From the NCBI GenBank assembly GCA_025667525.1, contig CM046876.1, positions 26,995,224-27,059,223 of the forward strand: 64,000 nucleotides of DNA, read 5' to 3'. How positions within the stretch are numbered: position 1 is the stretch's first letter; each line of letters begins with the position of its first letter. The notes below the pieces were generated by a model. It saw nothing but the letters and a program-made list of their open reading frames with translations, did no database searches and was not told the origin of the DNA. The stretch comes from Glebionis coronaria (lineage: Eukaryota; Streptophyta; Magnoliopsida; Asterales; Asteraceae). This document shows positions 39,848-53,449 of this stretch, piece after piece. Made by a program: the position numbers and the translations under genes.

Positions 39848-40030
39848 AAATAATATACCATCGCGACGAGCAATTAATTAACTTTCTACAAATATGCACT
39901 ATGATATACTTTTAAAGAATTTTTTTTTTCATTTTTGAAATTTACGTGAAATATCATATATGATAATAGTGTTTCATCATATATGATATTACTTCTAGAT
40001 TACAAATTACTATTGAATTATGATATTGGT

Positions 40031-40086
40031 TTATATAATATATGATAAGTTATATCATATATGATAAGTTATATCATATATGATAC
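40031..40086. repeat. 19-bp palindromic tandem repeat, three units
   Basis: Same array as 7695-7788 but two units shorter. The first unit reads ttatataatatatgataag. Confidence 0.88.
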
Positions 40087-40667
40087 TAACATTAAATTAT
40101 ATATCATATTAGTGTCATGTATGATACTTTTCAACAATGAAAAAAACCATGAAAAACGAAGAAATTTTTTTTGTCAAAAGTATATTATATATTATATCTA
40201 TAGAAAGATAATTGCCCAGATATTAATGTTTGATAATAAAAATAGAAAATAAGTTTTAGATTAATTTTATCAATTACATTAATATGGATATAAGTATCAA
40301 AATAAAAAATTGATATACAAAAGAATTTAAATCTTATTATGTATCACTCATTTATTGTAAACCCAGTAAAAAAACAACCAACTACTCCACCGCCTTTTAC
40401 AAAAAGGTGTATTCAAAAGATAAAACACTGTATGAAAGCCCATTAAATAAAAACCAAACATTTGATTTCAAAAAGATTTAAGCCTAAACCCATCAAAACC
40501 CACATATCAAACAATTTAAATAGAGTTCAATTGGGCGTAATTGAAATAATAATTATGTTTAATGAAAATATAATTTCCTGTTATGAACAAAACGGAAAGA
40601 GTAATCAAAAAATTAATGTGAATGCTTTGTAACAGAAATATAATAATTACCATCATTTAGGTTGTCA

Positions 40668-40674
40668 TATAAAT
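40668..40674 (+). promoter_or_regulatory. TATA box of DEFL gene 3
   Basis: TATAAAT, about 100 bases upstream of ATG 40769. Confidence 0.5.
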
Positions 40675-40768
40675 TGACAAAAATTACCACGACATTAGTA
40701 GAAGTATTCTTCTAAACTATTACCAGAAAGCTCGTATAGCCTATTTCATGACCATCTCATCTCAAATC

Positions 40769-41141
40769 ATGAATACATCAATGATTTTCGTTCTTTTCTG
40801 TTTGTTAGGTACTTCTTTTTTATCTTTTTCTTTTTATTTGTTAAATAAATATTGATCTTATAAGTTTTAACAATCGTTATGTTTTATTTTTGCACGCAGT
40901 TGGTGAACAAGCATACATGTTAAATGCACGTGATGTAGTTGCTCAAAAGGATTCGTTGGTAAATCCAAATGGGGGTGAATGCGTTGAGAACATGGGTTTA
41001 TGCAGCCCTCAATGCATGGCTGGTTGCTGCATTGACAAATGTGCGAGCAAATACCCCGGTGCCGGCTCCGGAAAGTGCGAGGGTCCGATAGGAACCGTTC
41101 ATACTCTATGTAATTGCTATCATCCATGTTCACTCAACTAA
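40769..41141 (+). CDS. Defensin-like secreted cysteine-rich peptide (DEFL 3), two exons
   Basis: Exon 1 is 40769-40808, exon 2 is 40900-41141, with a 91-bp GT-AG intron as in DEFL 1. The product is 93 aa. The signal peptide equals DEFL 1 (MNTSMIFVLFCLLVGEQA). A 3-base deletion changes GGDQC to GGEC just before the first cysteine, and the C-terminus reads CSLN instead of CPLN. All 10 cysteines and the CxxxC/GxC/CxC order are kept. By position it is the duplicate of DEFL 1, but several silent sites and its 3' flank match DEFL 2/4 instead. Confidence 0.8.
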
Positions 41142-41442
41142 TTCCAAATCAATTTTATCTTCTGTTTTCATCTTTGTGTTTAATTTTACAAACAATTGAA
41201 GTGTAATACAACAGATTATGTGTATTAATCTCTCTTATTTTGATTTTTAATGAAAAAATCAATTATAAAACAAGGTTCTTTTGTTTATCAGCAACCTGTA
41301 AATGGCATTGCTTAGGAATTTTATTGGCTGGACAACATTGCTTATTAAAGCTTATTTGAAGTTTGCAGTCAGCTTTTGTATCATACACAAGTCATGAGAT
41401 CAAATAATTATTCACATATCATTCAAATGGTCTCACTAAAAT

Positions 41443-41767
41443 TTACAATGATTTATTGTTTAAAAACTGAATAAACATAGCATATTAATCAGCATGTGAT
41501 CGTGATACTTCGTACCCAACTCCCCTCACCGTAGCATATGTTAAACCATTGTAAACCACAAGATAACCAGTCACCTTAACAACCAGAGTTATCAAGTATC
41601 AAAATTAGACATTTAAATTTGTAAGAATAGTGTTATATATGTATATATGTGTTTATTACCGGTTGCTTAGCTTAGGTTGTAAACTCCACGGACTCCATGG
41701 CTTAACTGTTCTCAGGCTGAAAGCTACTAGCCCATAAGAAGTTGCTGTGAACGGAACAATTGAGTCT
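41443..41767 (-). pseudogene. Truncated serine carboxypeptidase-like pseudogene, exons 7-8 (copy B)
   Basis: Exon 8 relic at 41443-41574 and exon 7 relic from 41660 to about 41767, the counterpart of 9150-9475 with the same break near SGDVD. It was already truncated when the 32-kb unit duplicated. Confidence 0.86.
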
Positions 41768-42279
41768 AACTCTAGAGGTTGATCTTGAGTCTCAGTGACA
41801 ATTCATTTGCCTTTGTCAACACTTGACCTCAAGGAAAATGGTGAGAGTGCTTGATGTTGATGGTCTAACTATTGTGATTGGTATATGTTGACTGTCTTGA
41901 GGTATTTGATCATCAACTTTGGGTACATTGGGAACCTCCACCTCCATATTAGAAGATGAGGATTCACGCTTTTTATGATCTTTACTGGCCATTAGATGCG
42001 GCCCCCCCTTATTGTGAGAGACAGTCTCAAGCCACGTCTGCAAGTTTTGAGTTTTTTTCTCCCCCTCAATAGTTGACGCATCCATGTCAAAGATGGTTGC
42101 AACGTTAGATTGGATGATTGATTGAGTGTTTTCTAAGGTAGCCATCCTTTTTCTCAGGCTTGGAATGATTGTCTCTCAAGCTTTCAGCAATTTTTGTGAG
42201 ATTCTTTGAGTTCCTGATGTAGCCTTCGCCCTTCGGGAGCCTGACTGATCCTATTTTCGGCTTCAAGATCAGTCTTGAG
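41768..42279 (-). pseudogene. Degenerate gag-like ORF, downstream half (copy B)
   Basis: Same 109-codon frame as in copy A (ATG near 42145), ending where the TRIM-like element inserted at TTGAG (42275-42279). The remaining half continues at 44640. Confidence 0.5.
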
Positions 42280-42978
42280 TGTTACACAGGTTCTTGATGG
42301 GCGTTTTCCAGGATCGAATGATCAAACAATACTCATGAACATCATCATCATAAAAAAAAGAACAAGAACAAAGAAGACGGGGTATGAACCCTAAATATAA
42401 ATCTGATATATTGAATCGAATAGGGTTGGTTGTTGATTACAGAGTTCCTAACTATTTATAAAGAATGAAACGGTGTGATGAAGGGATACACCGATTCTGT
42501 AAAAGTAAATGTTACAACCGTACATACATAACTGCTATTTAACTAACTGTCTAAACCTAGGGTTTGGGTTTGTTGGCCTGTGGCCCAAACCAGTAAGTAT
42601 GTACAGGCTTCATATTATTTCATGGGCCTGTTCTTCTTCCTTTCGTAGTCTGACAAGAATAACACGTTTGTTATTCCTCTGTTGAAGATTAATTGGATTA
42701 ATGATTCCCAACATTCCCCCTTAATCTAATTAATCTTCGTTCCTTTTGTTCGTTCTTCTTGTTCTTTGAATTCTTCAGAAAAGGTTCAATCTTCATGGCT
42801 TTTGTTGTTGTTGCATATGATTCCTGCTTTCTTCTTTTGCACTTCCTGCGGTTCCAGCAGTCCATGCGTTTCATGCACTCCCTGCGTTCTTCATGTGAGC
42901 AGGATGTGTTCTCTTCCTTTGTAACAAAGCCCAGCCATGTTCTTTCTCAGGTTCTTTTTTAATCTTCAAATCTGCCAA

Positions 42979-43203
42979 TTATTTTCTTCTTCCTTTTTTC
43001 TTCTTATCATAAACCAAATAAGAATTCTTTGAAAAACTTTTCTTATCATAATCCAAATAAGAAATCTTGAAAAATCTTAAAAACTTGTTTTTATCATAAA
43101 CCAAATAAAAACTTAAAAATCTTAAAAAAAAAACTTGTTGCTTATCATAAACCAAATAAGACAACTGTGAAAAAAAACCTTTCTTTCTTGATGATGACTC
43201 CAT
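42979..43203 (-). CDS. Small ORF with YLVYDK repeats in the first TRIM interior
   Basis: 74 codons starting at ATG 43201-43203, shortly after the primer-binding site where copia elements start gag (MESSSRKKGFF). Four copies of YL(V/D)YDK follow at intervals of 17, 16 and 13 residues, and the end is Lys/Arg-rich. At DNA level this is a repeated tcttatcataaaccaaataag motif. It may be a decayed gag leader, or open by chance. Function unknown. Confidence 0.3.
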   Translation of the reverse strand: MESSSRKKGFFSQLSYLVYDKQQVFFLRFLSFYLVYDKNKFLRFFKISYLDYDKKSFSKNSYLVYDKKKKGRRK

Positions 43204-43941
43204 GATTTTGGAGTTGCTTGATCCCTTCGCTCTGATACCAATGTTACACAGGTTCTTTGATGGGCGTTTTCTCCAGGAACGAATGATCGGGCAACATCAT
43301 AGACATCATCATCATAATAACATAACAAGAACAAAGAAGACGGGGTATGAACCCTAAATATAAATCTGATATATTGAATCGAATAGGGTTGGTTGTTGAT
43401 TACAGAGTTCCTAACTATTTATAAAGAATGAAACGGTGTGATGAAGGGATACACCGATTCTGTAAAAGTAAATGTTACAACCGTACATACATAACTGCTA
43501 TTTAACTAACTGTCTAAACCTAGGGTTTGGGTTTGTTGGCCTGTGGCCCAAACCAGTAAGTATGTACAGGCTTCATATTATTTCATGGGCCTGTTCTTCT
43601 TCCTTTCGTAGTCTGACAAGAATAACACGTTTGTTATTCCTCTGTTGAAGATTAATTGGATTAATGATTCCCAACATTCCCCCTTAATCTAATTAATCTT
43701 CGTTCCTTTTGTTCGTTCTTCTTGTTCTTTGAATTCTTCAGAAAAGGTTCAATCTTCATGGCTTTTGTTGTTGTTGCATATGATTCCTGCTTTCTTCTTT
43801 TGCACTTCCTGCGGTTCCAGCAGTCCATGCGTTTCATGCACTCCCTGCGTTCTTCATGTGAGCAGGATGTGTTCTCTTCCTTTGTAACAAAGCCCAGCCA
43901 TGTTCTTTCTCAGGTTCTTTTTTAATCTTCAAATCTGCCAA

Positions 43942-44166
43942 TTATTTTCTTCTTCCTTTTTTCTTCTTATCATAAACCAAATAAGAATTCTTTGAAAAAC
44001 TTTTCTTATCATAATCCAAATAAGAAATCTTGAAAAATCTTAAAAACTTGTTTTTATCATAAACCAAATAAAAACTTAAAAATCTTAAAAAAAAAACTTG
44101 TTGCTTATCATAAACCAAATAAGACAACTGTGAAAAAAAACCTTTCTTTCTTGATGATGACTCCAT
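43942..44166 (-). CDS. Small ORF with YLVYDK repeats in the second TRIM interior
   Basis: Identical translation to 42979-43203, 963 bp away. Kept by recent duplication rather than demonstrable selection. Confidence 0.3.
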   Translation of the reverse strand: MESSSRKKGFFSQLSYLVYDKQQVFFLRFLSFYLVYDKNKFLRFFKISYLDYDKKSFSKNSYLVYDKKKKGRRK

Positions 44167-44639
44167 GATTTTGGAGTTGCTTGATCCCTTCGCTCTGATA
44201 CCAATGTTACACAGGTTCTTTGATGGGCGTTTTCTCCAGGAACGAATGATCGGGCAACATCATAGACATCATCATCATAATAACATAACAAGAACAAAGA
44301 AGACGGGGTATGAACCCTAAATATAAATCTGATATATTGAATCGAATAGGGTTGGTTGTTGATTACAGAGTTCCTAACTATTTATAAAGAATGAAACGGT
44401 GTGATGAAGGGATACACCGATTCTGTAAAAGTAAATGTTACAACCGTACATACATAACTGCTATTTAACTAACTGTCTAAACCTAGGGTTTGGGTTTGTT
44501 GGCCTGTGGCCCAAACCAGTAAGTATGTACAGGCTTCATATTATTTCATGGGCCTATTCTTCTTCCTTTCGTAGTCTGACAAGAATAACACGTTTGTTAT
44601 TCCTCTGTTGAAGATTAATTGGATTAATGATTCCCAACA

Positions 44640-45330
44640 TTGAGAGACATACGAGAACAAAATTAAGTCTTGATTTCACCAATAGCTGCCTGATGAGCAT
44701 CTAGCTTGGTAATGACTTGTAACAAGTTAGCAGTGTTGAGTAGTTCTATAAGTTGACTCAATTTTTCAGAAGCCTCAGTGTTTGATAAAACAACTTCTTC
44801 CAAATAGGTCTTTAGTGCCACATTGTCTAAAATAATTTTCACGACATGATCAACACACTTGTTGAGCTTGGACCAAACAGCAGTACGATCTTTGTTGATA
44901 TCACTGATGAACTTCATTTGATTGCCAAATATCTTTATTAGTTTCTTCTTGCTAGCAGTAGTATACTAGCTTGGTCAAGTCTTTGAGAAGCTCAGTTGCC
45001 TTTGAAGAAAGATCATTATGCGTGTCACTAACATCCCAAACCAAGTTATCATAAAGGTGTTGGAATACATCTTTTTAGAGAGTTTGGAACAAGACCTTTT
45101 GAATTACAGAAATGATGTCATGAAACTAATTAAAGGGATGTTCCTTCTCAGGCTGTTTGGAAATTGCATCAAGTGTGCCTCAAGGAGGCTTTTTAGTTGA
45201 TGCCTCAAGGGAAGACGTCTTCTTTGTGGATGACTCGTGGGTGGGCGCTGGTGACGCATCAGGGGAGGGCTTAATTGGTGAGGGTGGATCTTTGTAATTT
45301 TTTTGCTAATTTGTTTTGGTTAAAAACTTA
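44640..45330 (-). pseudogene. Degenerate gag-like ORF, upstream half (copy B)
   Basis: Continuation of the ORF interrupted by the TRIM-like element, with LDAHQAAIGEIKT at its left end. It holds 9 codons (DNVALKTYL region) that are missing from copy A. Confidence 0.5.
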
Positions 45331-45502
45331 TAGATTAATATACTCGTATCTTTTTTGGACAAATAAAACAAAGATACATGCTATAATCTAAAAGGGGAAA
45401 GAGTTACTGTCGATATAATACTACGTATGATTAAACATGCGATTTATTCTTTGTAGTGCGTGGCAAAACCTAAAAATTTTTAACATGAAGAGGCAAAAAC
45501 AC

Positions 45503-45509
45503 TATAAAA
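45503..45509 (+). promoter_or_regulatory. TATA box of DEFL gene 4
   Basis: TATAAAA lies about 100 bases upstream of ATG 45604. The ~355-bp deletion relative to DEFL 2 ends just upstream of this box. Confidence 0.55.
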
Positions 45510-45603
45510 TGACCAACATTGACATTAACATAGTAATTATAGTTATAATTATAATTAAGGACAGTAGAACTATATTTTTCAAGACCATTTCATCTCAGAG
45601 ATC

Positions 45604-46054
45604 ATGAATACTCAAATCATTTTCGTCATTTTCTGTTTGTTAGGTACTTCTTTCTTAGTCTTTTTTTGGCTTATTAATGTTGTATTACGTAATATTGATC
45701 TTTTATGTCTTGACATTCGTAAGTTTTACTTTTGTTTGATAACAAGTAATAAAAAATGTTCATAGACACGAGTTAACTAACAGTATTTATCATATATGCA
45801 TGCACGCAGTTGGTGAACAAGCATACATGTTAAATGCACGTGATGTAGTTGCTCAACAGGATTCGTTGGTAAATCCAAATGGGGGTGATCAATGCGTTGA
45901 GAACATGGGTTTATGCAGCCCTCAATGCATGGCTGGTTGCTGCATTGACAAATGTGCGAGCAAATACCCCGGTGCCGGCTCCGGAAAGTGCGAGGGTCCC
46001 ATAGGAACCGTTCATACTCTATGTAATTGCTATCATCCATGTCCACTCAACTAA
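45604..46054 (+). CDS. Defensin-like secreted cysteine-rich peptide (DEFL 4), two exons
   Basis: Exon 1 is 45604-45643, exon 2 is 45810-46054, intron 166 bp, 94 aa. The signal peptide equals DEFL 2 (MNTQIIFVIFCLLVGEQA). The only change from DEFL 2 in the exon 2 product is VAQQD for VAQKD near the mature N-terminus. All cysteines are intact. The promoter is shortened: most of the upstream sequence shared with DEFL 2 is gone directly before the TATA box, so expression may differ. The SCPL B stop is 550 bp downstream on the opposite strand. Confidence 0.82.
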
Positions 46055-46604
46055 TTCCAAATCTATATTTTATCTTCTGCTTTCATCTTTGTGTTTAATT
46101 TTACAAAAGTTACAAACAATTGAAGTGTAATACAACAGATTATGTGTAGTAATCTCTCTTATTTTGATTATTAATGAAAAAATCAATTATAAAACAAGGT
46201 TCTTTTGTTTATCAGCAACCTGTAAATGGCATTGCTTAGGAATTTTATTGGCTGGATAACATTGCTTATTAAAGCTTATTTGAAGTTTGCAGTCAGCTTT
46301 TGTATCATACACAAGTCATGAGATCAAATAAATATCCACATATCATTCAAATGGTCTCACTAAAATTTACAATGATTTATTGTTTAAAAAAATCAATTAT
46401 AAAACAGGATCCTTTTGTTTATCAGCAACCTGAAATGGCATTGCTTTGGAAACAACATTGCTGAATTATAAAGCTTATTTGAAGGTTGCAGTCAGCTTTT
46501 GTATCATACACACCTTGCATCAATATTCACATATCATTCAAATGAGATTGAATAACACACCTTGCATCAATATTCACATATCATTCAAATGATCTCACTA
46601 AAAT

Positions 46605-49212
<2,608 letters not shown>

Positions 49213-49267
49213 TGATATGAAGAAAAAGAAGAAGTTCAAGTTGTGAGGATGAAGACGGTGTATAGCT

Positions 49268-49275
49268 TATTTATA
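49268..49275 (-). promoter_or_regulatory. TATA box of SCPL B
   Basis: TATAAATA on the minus strand, 56 bases upstream of the ATG, as in SCPL A. Confidence 0.6.
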
Positions 49276-49563
49276 GAGAACAAGACGGTGTAAAGCTTGT
49301 TAGTAGCTAGCTTGATTTGATGCAAACTAAAGTATACTTGACACGTCTTCAACGAATCATGTCAAGGACAATCAATCTTTTAACTTTTTCCTAAATTGGC
49401 AAAAGGCACTAAAGAAATAGTACTATGATTCATGATGTGTTTGTTCCAATCAAAACTTACAAGATAACTATGGCTTTCATGTTCACCATTTCTTATTCGA
49501 TAGTATATCTTTCACTTTCTAAATTACCTCGTATATTAATGAGAAACCAAGATGATCTAGAGT

Positions 49564-49761
49564 CAAGGACGGAACTAGGAGGCAAAACGACCAGGTGCAC
49601 TTATAATAAACTAAATAATGTTCTAAACATTGTGTTTAAAGAACAGGTGCATTTAGCACAAATCTAATAAAAATAAAAGTTTTTTAACAAATTTAACACT
49701 ACGCAATAAAAATCCATGGGTGTCCCGGGACCCCCCGGGACCCACCCTGGTTCCGTCCCTG
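49564..49761. mobile_element. hAT-type MITE, 198 bp
   Basis: Imperfect 16-bp terminal inverted repeats (CAAGGACGGAACTAGG; the other end inverted reads CAGGGACGGAACCAGG). The element is flanked by an 8-bp target duplication TCTAGAGT (49556-49563 and 49762-49769). The 8-bp duplication and the CA(A/G)GG terminus indicate the hAT superfamily. No coding capacity. The empty site is at 15202-15209. Confidence 0.93.
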
Positions 49762-51452
49762 TCTAGAGTGATGCTTCATAAATACATCGACAATCTCTAA
49801 AGCAGATGAAACAACGATGGAGAGATAGTCCCAGCCTAAAGATTATAACGAGTGAAATGAAAATCTATCTCGTTATTATGCATGGTGCGTCCATGAAATA
49901 CGGACTTACATGAAATCTGAACAACACTACAAACCTAAAGATGAAAAGCACCTTTCATTAATAAACAGGGTCAATACATACGGAGGTTACTAAACGTTCC
50001 TAAAAAAGTGCACGTAAGTTACTAATGTTTTAATTTGTTAATCTAAGTTACTAAACTTTACTAAAATATACACCTATAATTTAGTGTTAATTCGAGTAAC
50101 CTTAACGTATGTTTTTTTTGATAAGTTATGTTACATGAATATCGCGTTTATACAAGTTAACTGATATTCAGTAACACAAAATTTATTTTTCATAACTTCA
50201 GTAACATAAGTGAACAAAATAAATGTTTAGTAACTTAAGCTAGTTTTTAAGAAAGTTTAGTAACATCAGTATGTATTAACCCTAATAAACACCACCAACA
50301 AGCTATCCACCGTCATGGCAAAACATCCAAAGGCACAATTCAATCTTGTTCTCCATAAAGAAGCAATATGAAATATGGATCGACATGATTTTTTTTGAAC
50401 GGCTAGTTAGTAGTTAGCGATTCGAAGTTGGACACTATACAAGCTTTGAATTGCTCACTGAATCAGTTTTTCTACTTCGACATGCCCATCGAAGTATGAG
50501 CAAGGTCTAGAAAGTTGTAACGTTGCGACTCCATACCTAACCAGTTAACTTAAAAAAATGTACATTGGCCATTGATGGTTGATAATACAGGCTATCATAT
50601 CTTTAGATCATGTGGATCCATATTCCGTTGCTAATAAATAATTTTTCATTCATTTTGTTCAAACTCTCTTAAGTTTACATTATCTTGTTAATATCCTTAT
50701 TGAAAAGTAGTTATATTTGTTATTTTAATGCAAAATTAAAAAAAGGGTTTTACTTGTTTTACACCTTATGTGTAAGTTACCTTTAATTGTCTTGTTGTTT
50801 ATACAAAAGTTTGATGGACCTAGTTGGACCCGAATTAGGTTTAATTTAGGGTCTTGTGGGTTTCGGCTCTTGCACCAAGTGAATCTTGTTTAAGGACCCT
50901 GCACACTAAGAACAGACACCGTTAGGCTTACCGTGAGCGTTGGTCCCACGATTAGACTCCGGCGTGAGAGTAAGTAATCGGTTTCAGTATGTGAGGGTTT
51001 AGAGTATTGTGTGTATCGTACCTTTGTGGAACCTCGGGGGTTCCTTTTATACCCGAGAGAGTCCTGGTTGGGCTCCCCCTACTCTTGCGGCCTAAGGAAG
51101 AGAAAATGTCCCAGAATAGCTTGATCTTTATCGCGTAACCAGGATAAGTGTATATCTCTTATCCTTAGGCGAATATAACTATAAGATAGATTATACTATG
51201 TCTTTATCCTGTCGCGCTGCGACGAGGACTTTGACCAAGTAACCATTCGTCATGCGCCAATGGTTTATTGGGCCTCCTGGGCCTTGCGCGTGTTGCGCAG
51301 TAACAATCCATACCCAATGGATACGGGTAGTAACCATAGGTCGAGTCATACAACTCGAATAAGGACTATACGTCATCATGTCCCCCCAGTCTAGTGGTCG
51401 CAGGTTCTAACCGCGGCTACTAGACTATAAGTCGGCAAATGCTCCAGAGACA

Positions 51453-53449
51453 ATGCTCAAAAACAAAAGTAATTGCCCCAACGAGTATCTTGGGGACAAA
51501 TATTTCAAACATCCCGCCAATCATTTAACCATGTCACAATCCACTAATACCTACTTTTATTGGGAACCGGGAAAGGTTTTAAACACATCAGACAAGATGA
51601 GTCGATCAACACCGTTAGACGAAACAAACGTTTGACAGATGTCGCACGATCCTCCGTCCATTATTGCAGGACACTGAATATGCATTGTACCAACGATCGG
51701 TGTTATTCATGTCCACAACCTCATCCTCCTCCATTGCCAAAAACTCAAAGAAGACTCCTTCAAAAAAAACCTACAAACCAGCACCTGTTGTCCTAGAAGA
51801 AGAAGAATAAATGGTTTCACAGTTGTTTGACATAGAATCCCGTATCTTCGAGCAAGAGCTCGCTTAGTTTATCACCAAATATCATATTTCCACATACCTA
51901 CAGCCCGTGGTACCAGATCCACAAATGCATATTGGAAGCTTTCCATCTGGAAAGATTGGTGTGTACACCCGATTTTTTTAGTTTGCCAATAACCGTATCC
52001 CCTAAGCCGCTTTCTGATTGACGTATTAAGATTTTATTGAATCCATTTATCTCAACCGCACTATATCGGCGCAGCCAAAATATCTAATTTTGAGATAAGC
52101 TGTCGGTTGAAGAACATTGATCCTACTATAAACCTATTCCACGCCTTCTACCGTCCATCCTGGATCAACAGGTGGATATCGTTCGCCAAATGTCTTGGTC
52201 AAATAAAGTGCTATTAAAAAAATAGACTCGCTGAAGAAATGGAACAAAAAGTTCTTCTGGATAGACAAGGCTGTGTTCCCCTTTGATTATGACTTCATCA
52301 CCTCGCAGACGATGATAAAAGACAGTCGCCCCATCGCTGGCAGATATAGTGAGGAAGATGAACATATGATTAATGTCGATTGCATCCCGATGCAAGAATT
52401 TCTAGAGTCGCTACTATACGCCCTAGAGCTAAGTGTGAGGTCGCCACAGCCTCTTAATTACCTTCACAATATTTGGATGATTTTAATCATGGTAACATTC
52501 CATCTCTCTCCTCTTTTCTGGAAAAATCCGTAGACATGTTTTAAAGCGATACATATGGTTTTTGCAGACATACCGTATTTTCAGCTCGTGAAGCGCGCAG
52601 ATCCGTGTAAGGTAACCATGCGCCGTCGTCCGTGTACAACTGAAGAGCTTGCCAGTGGGTGGAGCATTGGTAGGCGCACCGTGGCCCTTGAACCTCATTC
52701 ATCTAACACACATACAGGCGTAGAGGGTACTGTTGTCTTAAACGCGACCCCCATTCGGAGTGTTCCTTGTGCGACAGAGTCATCTTCCACTGAAACAGAG
52801 ACTACATGAATCGAAGGAGCATCCGAAGAAAGCCCCAACCATAACATTAAAGAGGATGACATTCCTGTCACAGGCTTCAAGCGTCTACCACGCGCGCCTA
52901 TCCAGGGGATTCCTACGAGTAATAGGTCCCAAGCCCGTAGGCCTGGCGCTCGTATTTCTCCCTGGGGTGCGCGTGTAGACCCGCACATGGAATCCATCAT
53001 CCCTAGGTACTTCATCTAATTCATGTTGCGCTACTCACAAAATAAGTGAGTAAATGACTCCTAACTTATGTATTACAACCGTGCAAACATCTGGATGCGA
53101 CGCATAGGGCTACCACCAGTGCCACCCAAGCGAAAGAATGTCTTCCTAAGTGGGGTTACCACCAGACTTGCGAACTGACCAACAAGTCCAAATGTGCAGA
53201 TTTTATTCAGTCCCTTGTTCCCCCTGGGCACGCCCATTATTTAGACGAGCTTCCTGACAAAACTTTGATGAGATAATTGGCAATGTTTGCGTCCCGGGAG
53301 GTGACCGTAGCATCTCATCTGAGCAAGAGGATACTACAACTTTCACAACGCCTTTCTGACATATCCCTCAAACTTCCTCGGACCGTGGCAGATAGGAATA
53401 ACGAATTTGTTTCTTTCGAGATGGAGTTAGCGAGCCTGCGGGGGGTTTC
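51453..53449 (+). pseudogene. Degenerate 'gypsy-type / Transposase_28' gag-like ORF (copy B)
   Basis: Counterpart of 20800-22798. It carries extra damage, e.g. a new stop in the first block (gagctcgcttag where copy A has gagctcgctttg). Ends at the inserted gypsy LTR. Confidence 0.68.

Larger units (their letters stand above)
42280..44639 (-). mobile_element. Tandem TRIM-like retrotransposon, LTR-INT-LTR-INT-LTR
   Basis: Three LTRs (42280-42713, 43242-43676, 44205-44639; 434-435 bp) alternate with two 528-bp interiors (42714-43241, 43677-44204); the period is 963 bp. On the minus strand each LTR begins TGTTGGGAATC and ends GTGTAACA. A polypurine tract (ttaagggggaa) precedes the LTR, and TTGGTATCAGAGC, the primer-binding site, follows each right-hand LTR. 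A 5-bp target duplication TTGAG flanks the whole (42275-42279, 44640-44644), and copy A has the empty site (about 9993). No pol genes, so movement needs proteins from another copia-type element. Middle and right LTRs differ at one position that I noticed; the left LTR has a diverged first ~80 bases. Confidence 0.95.
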
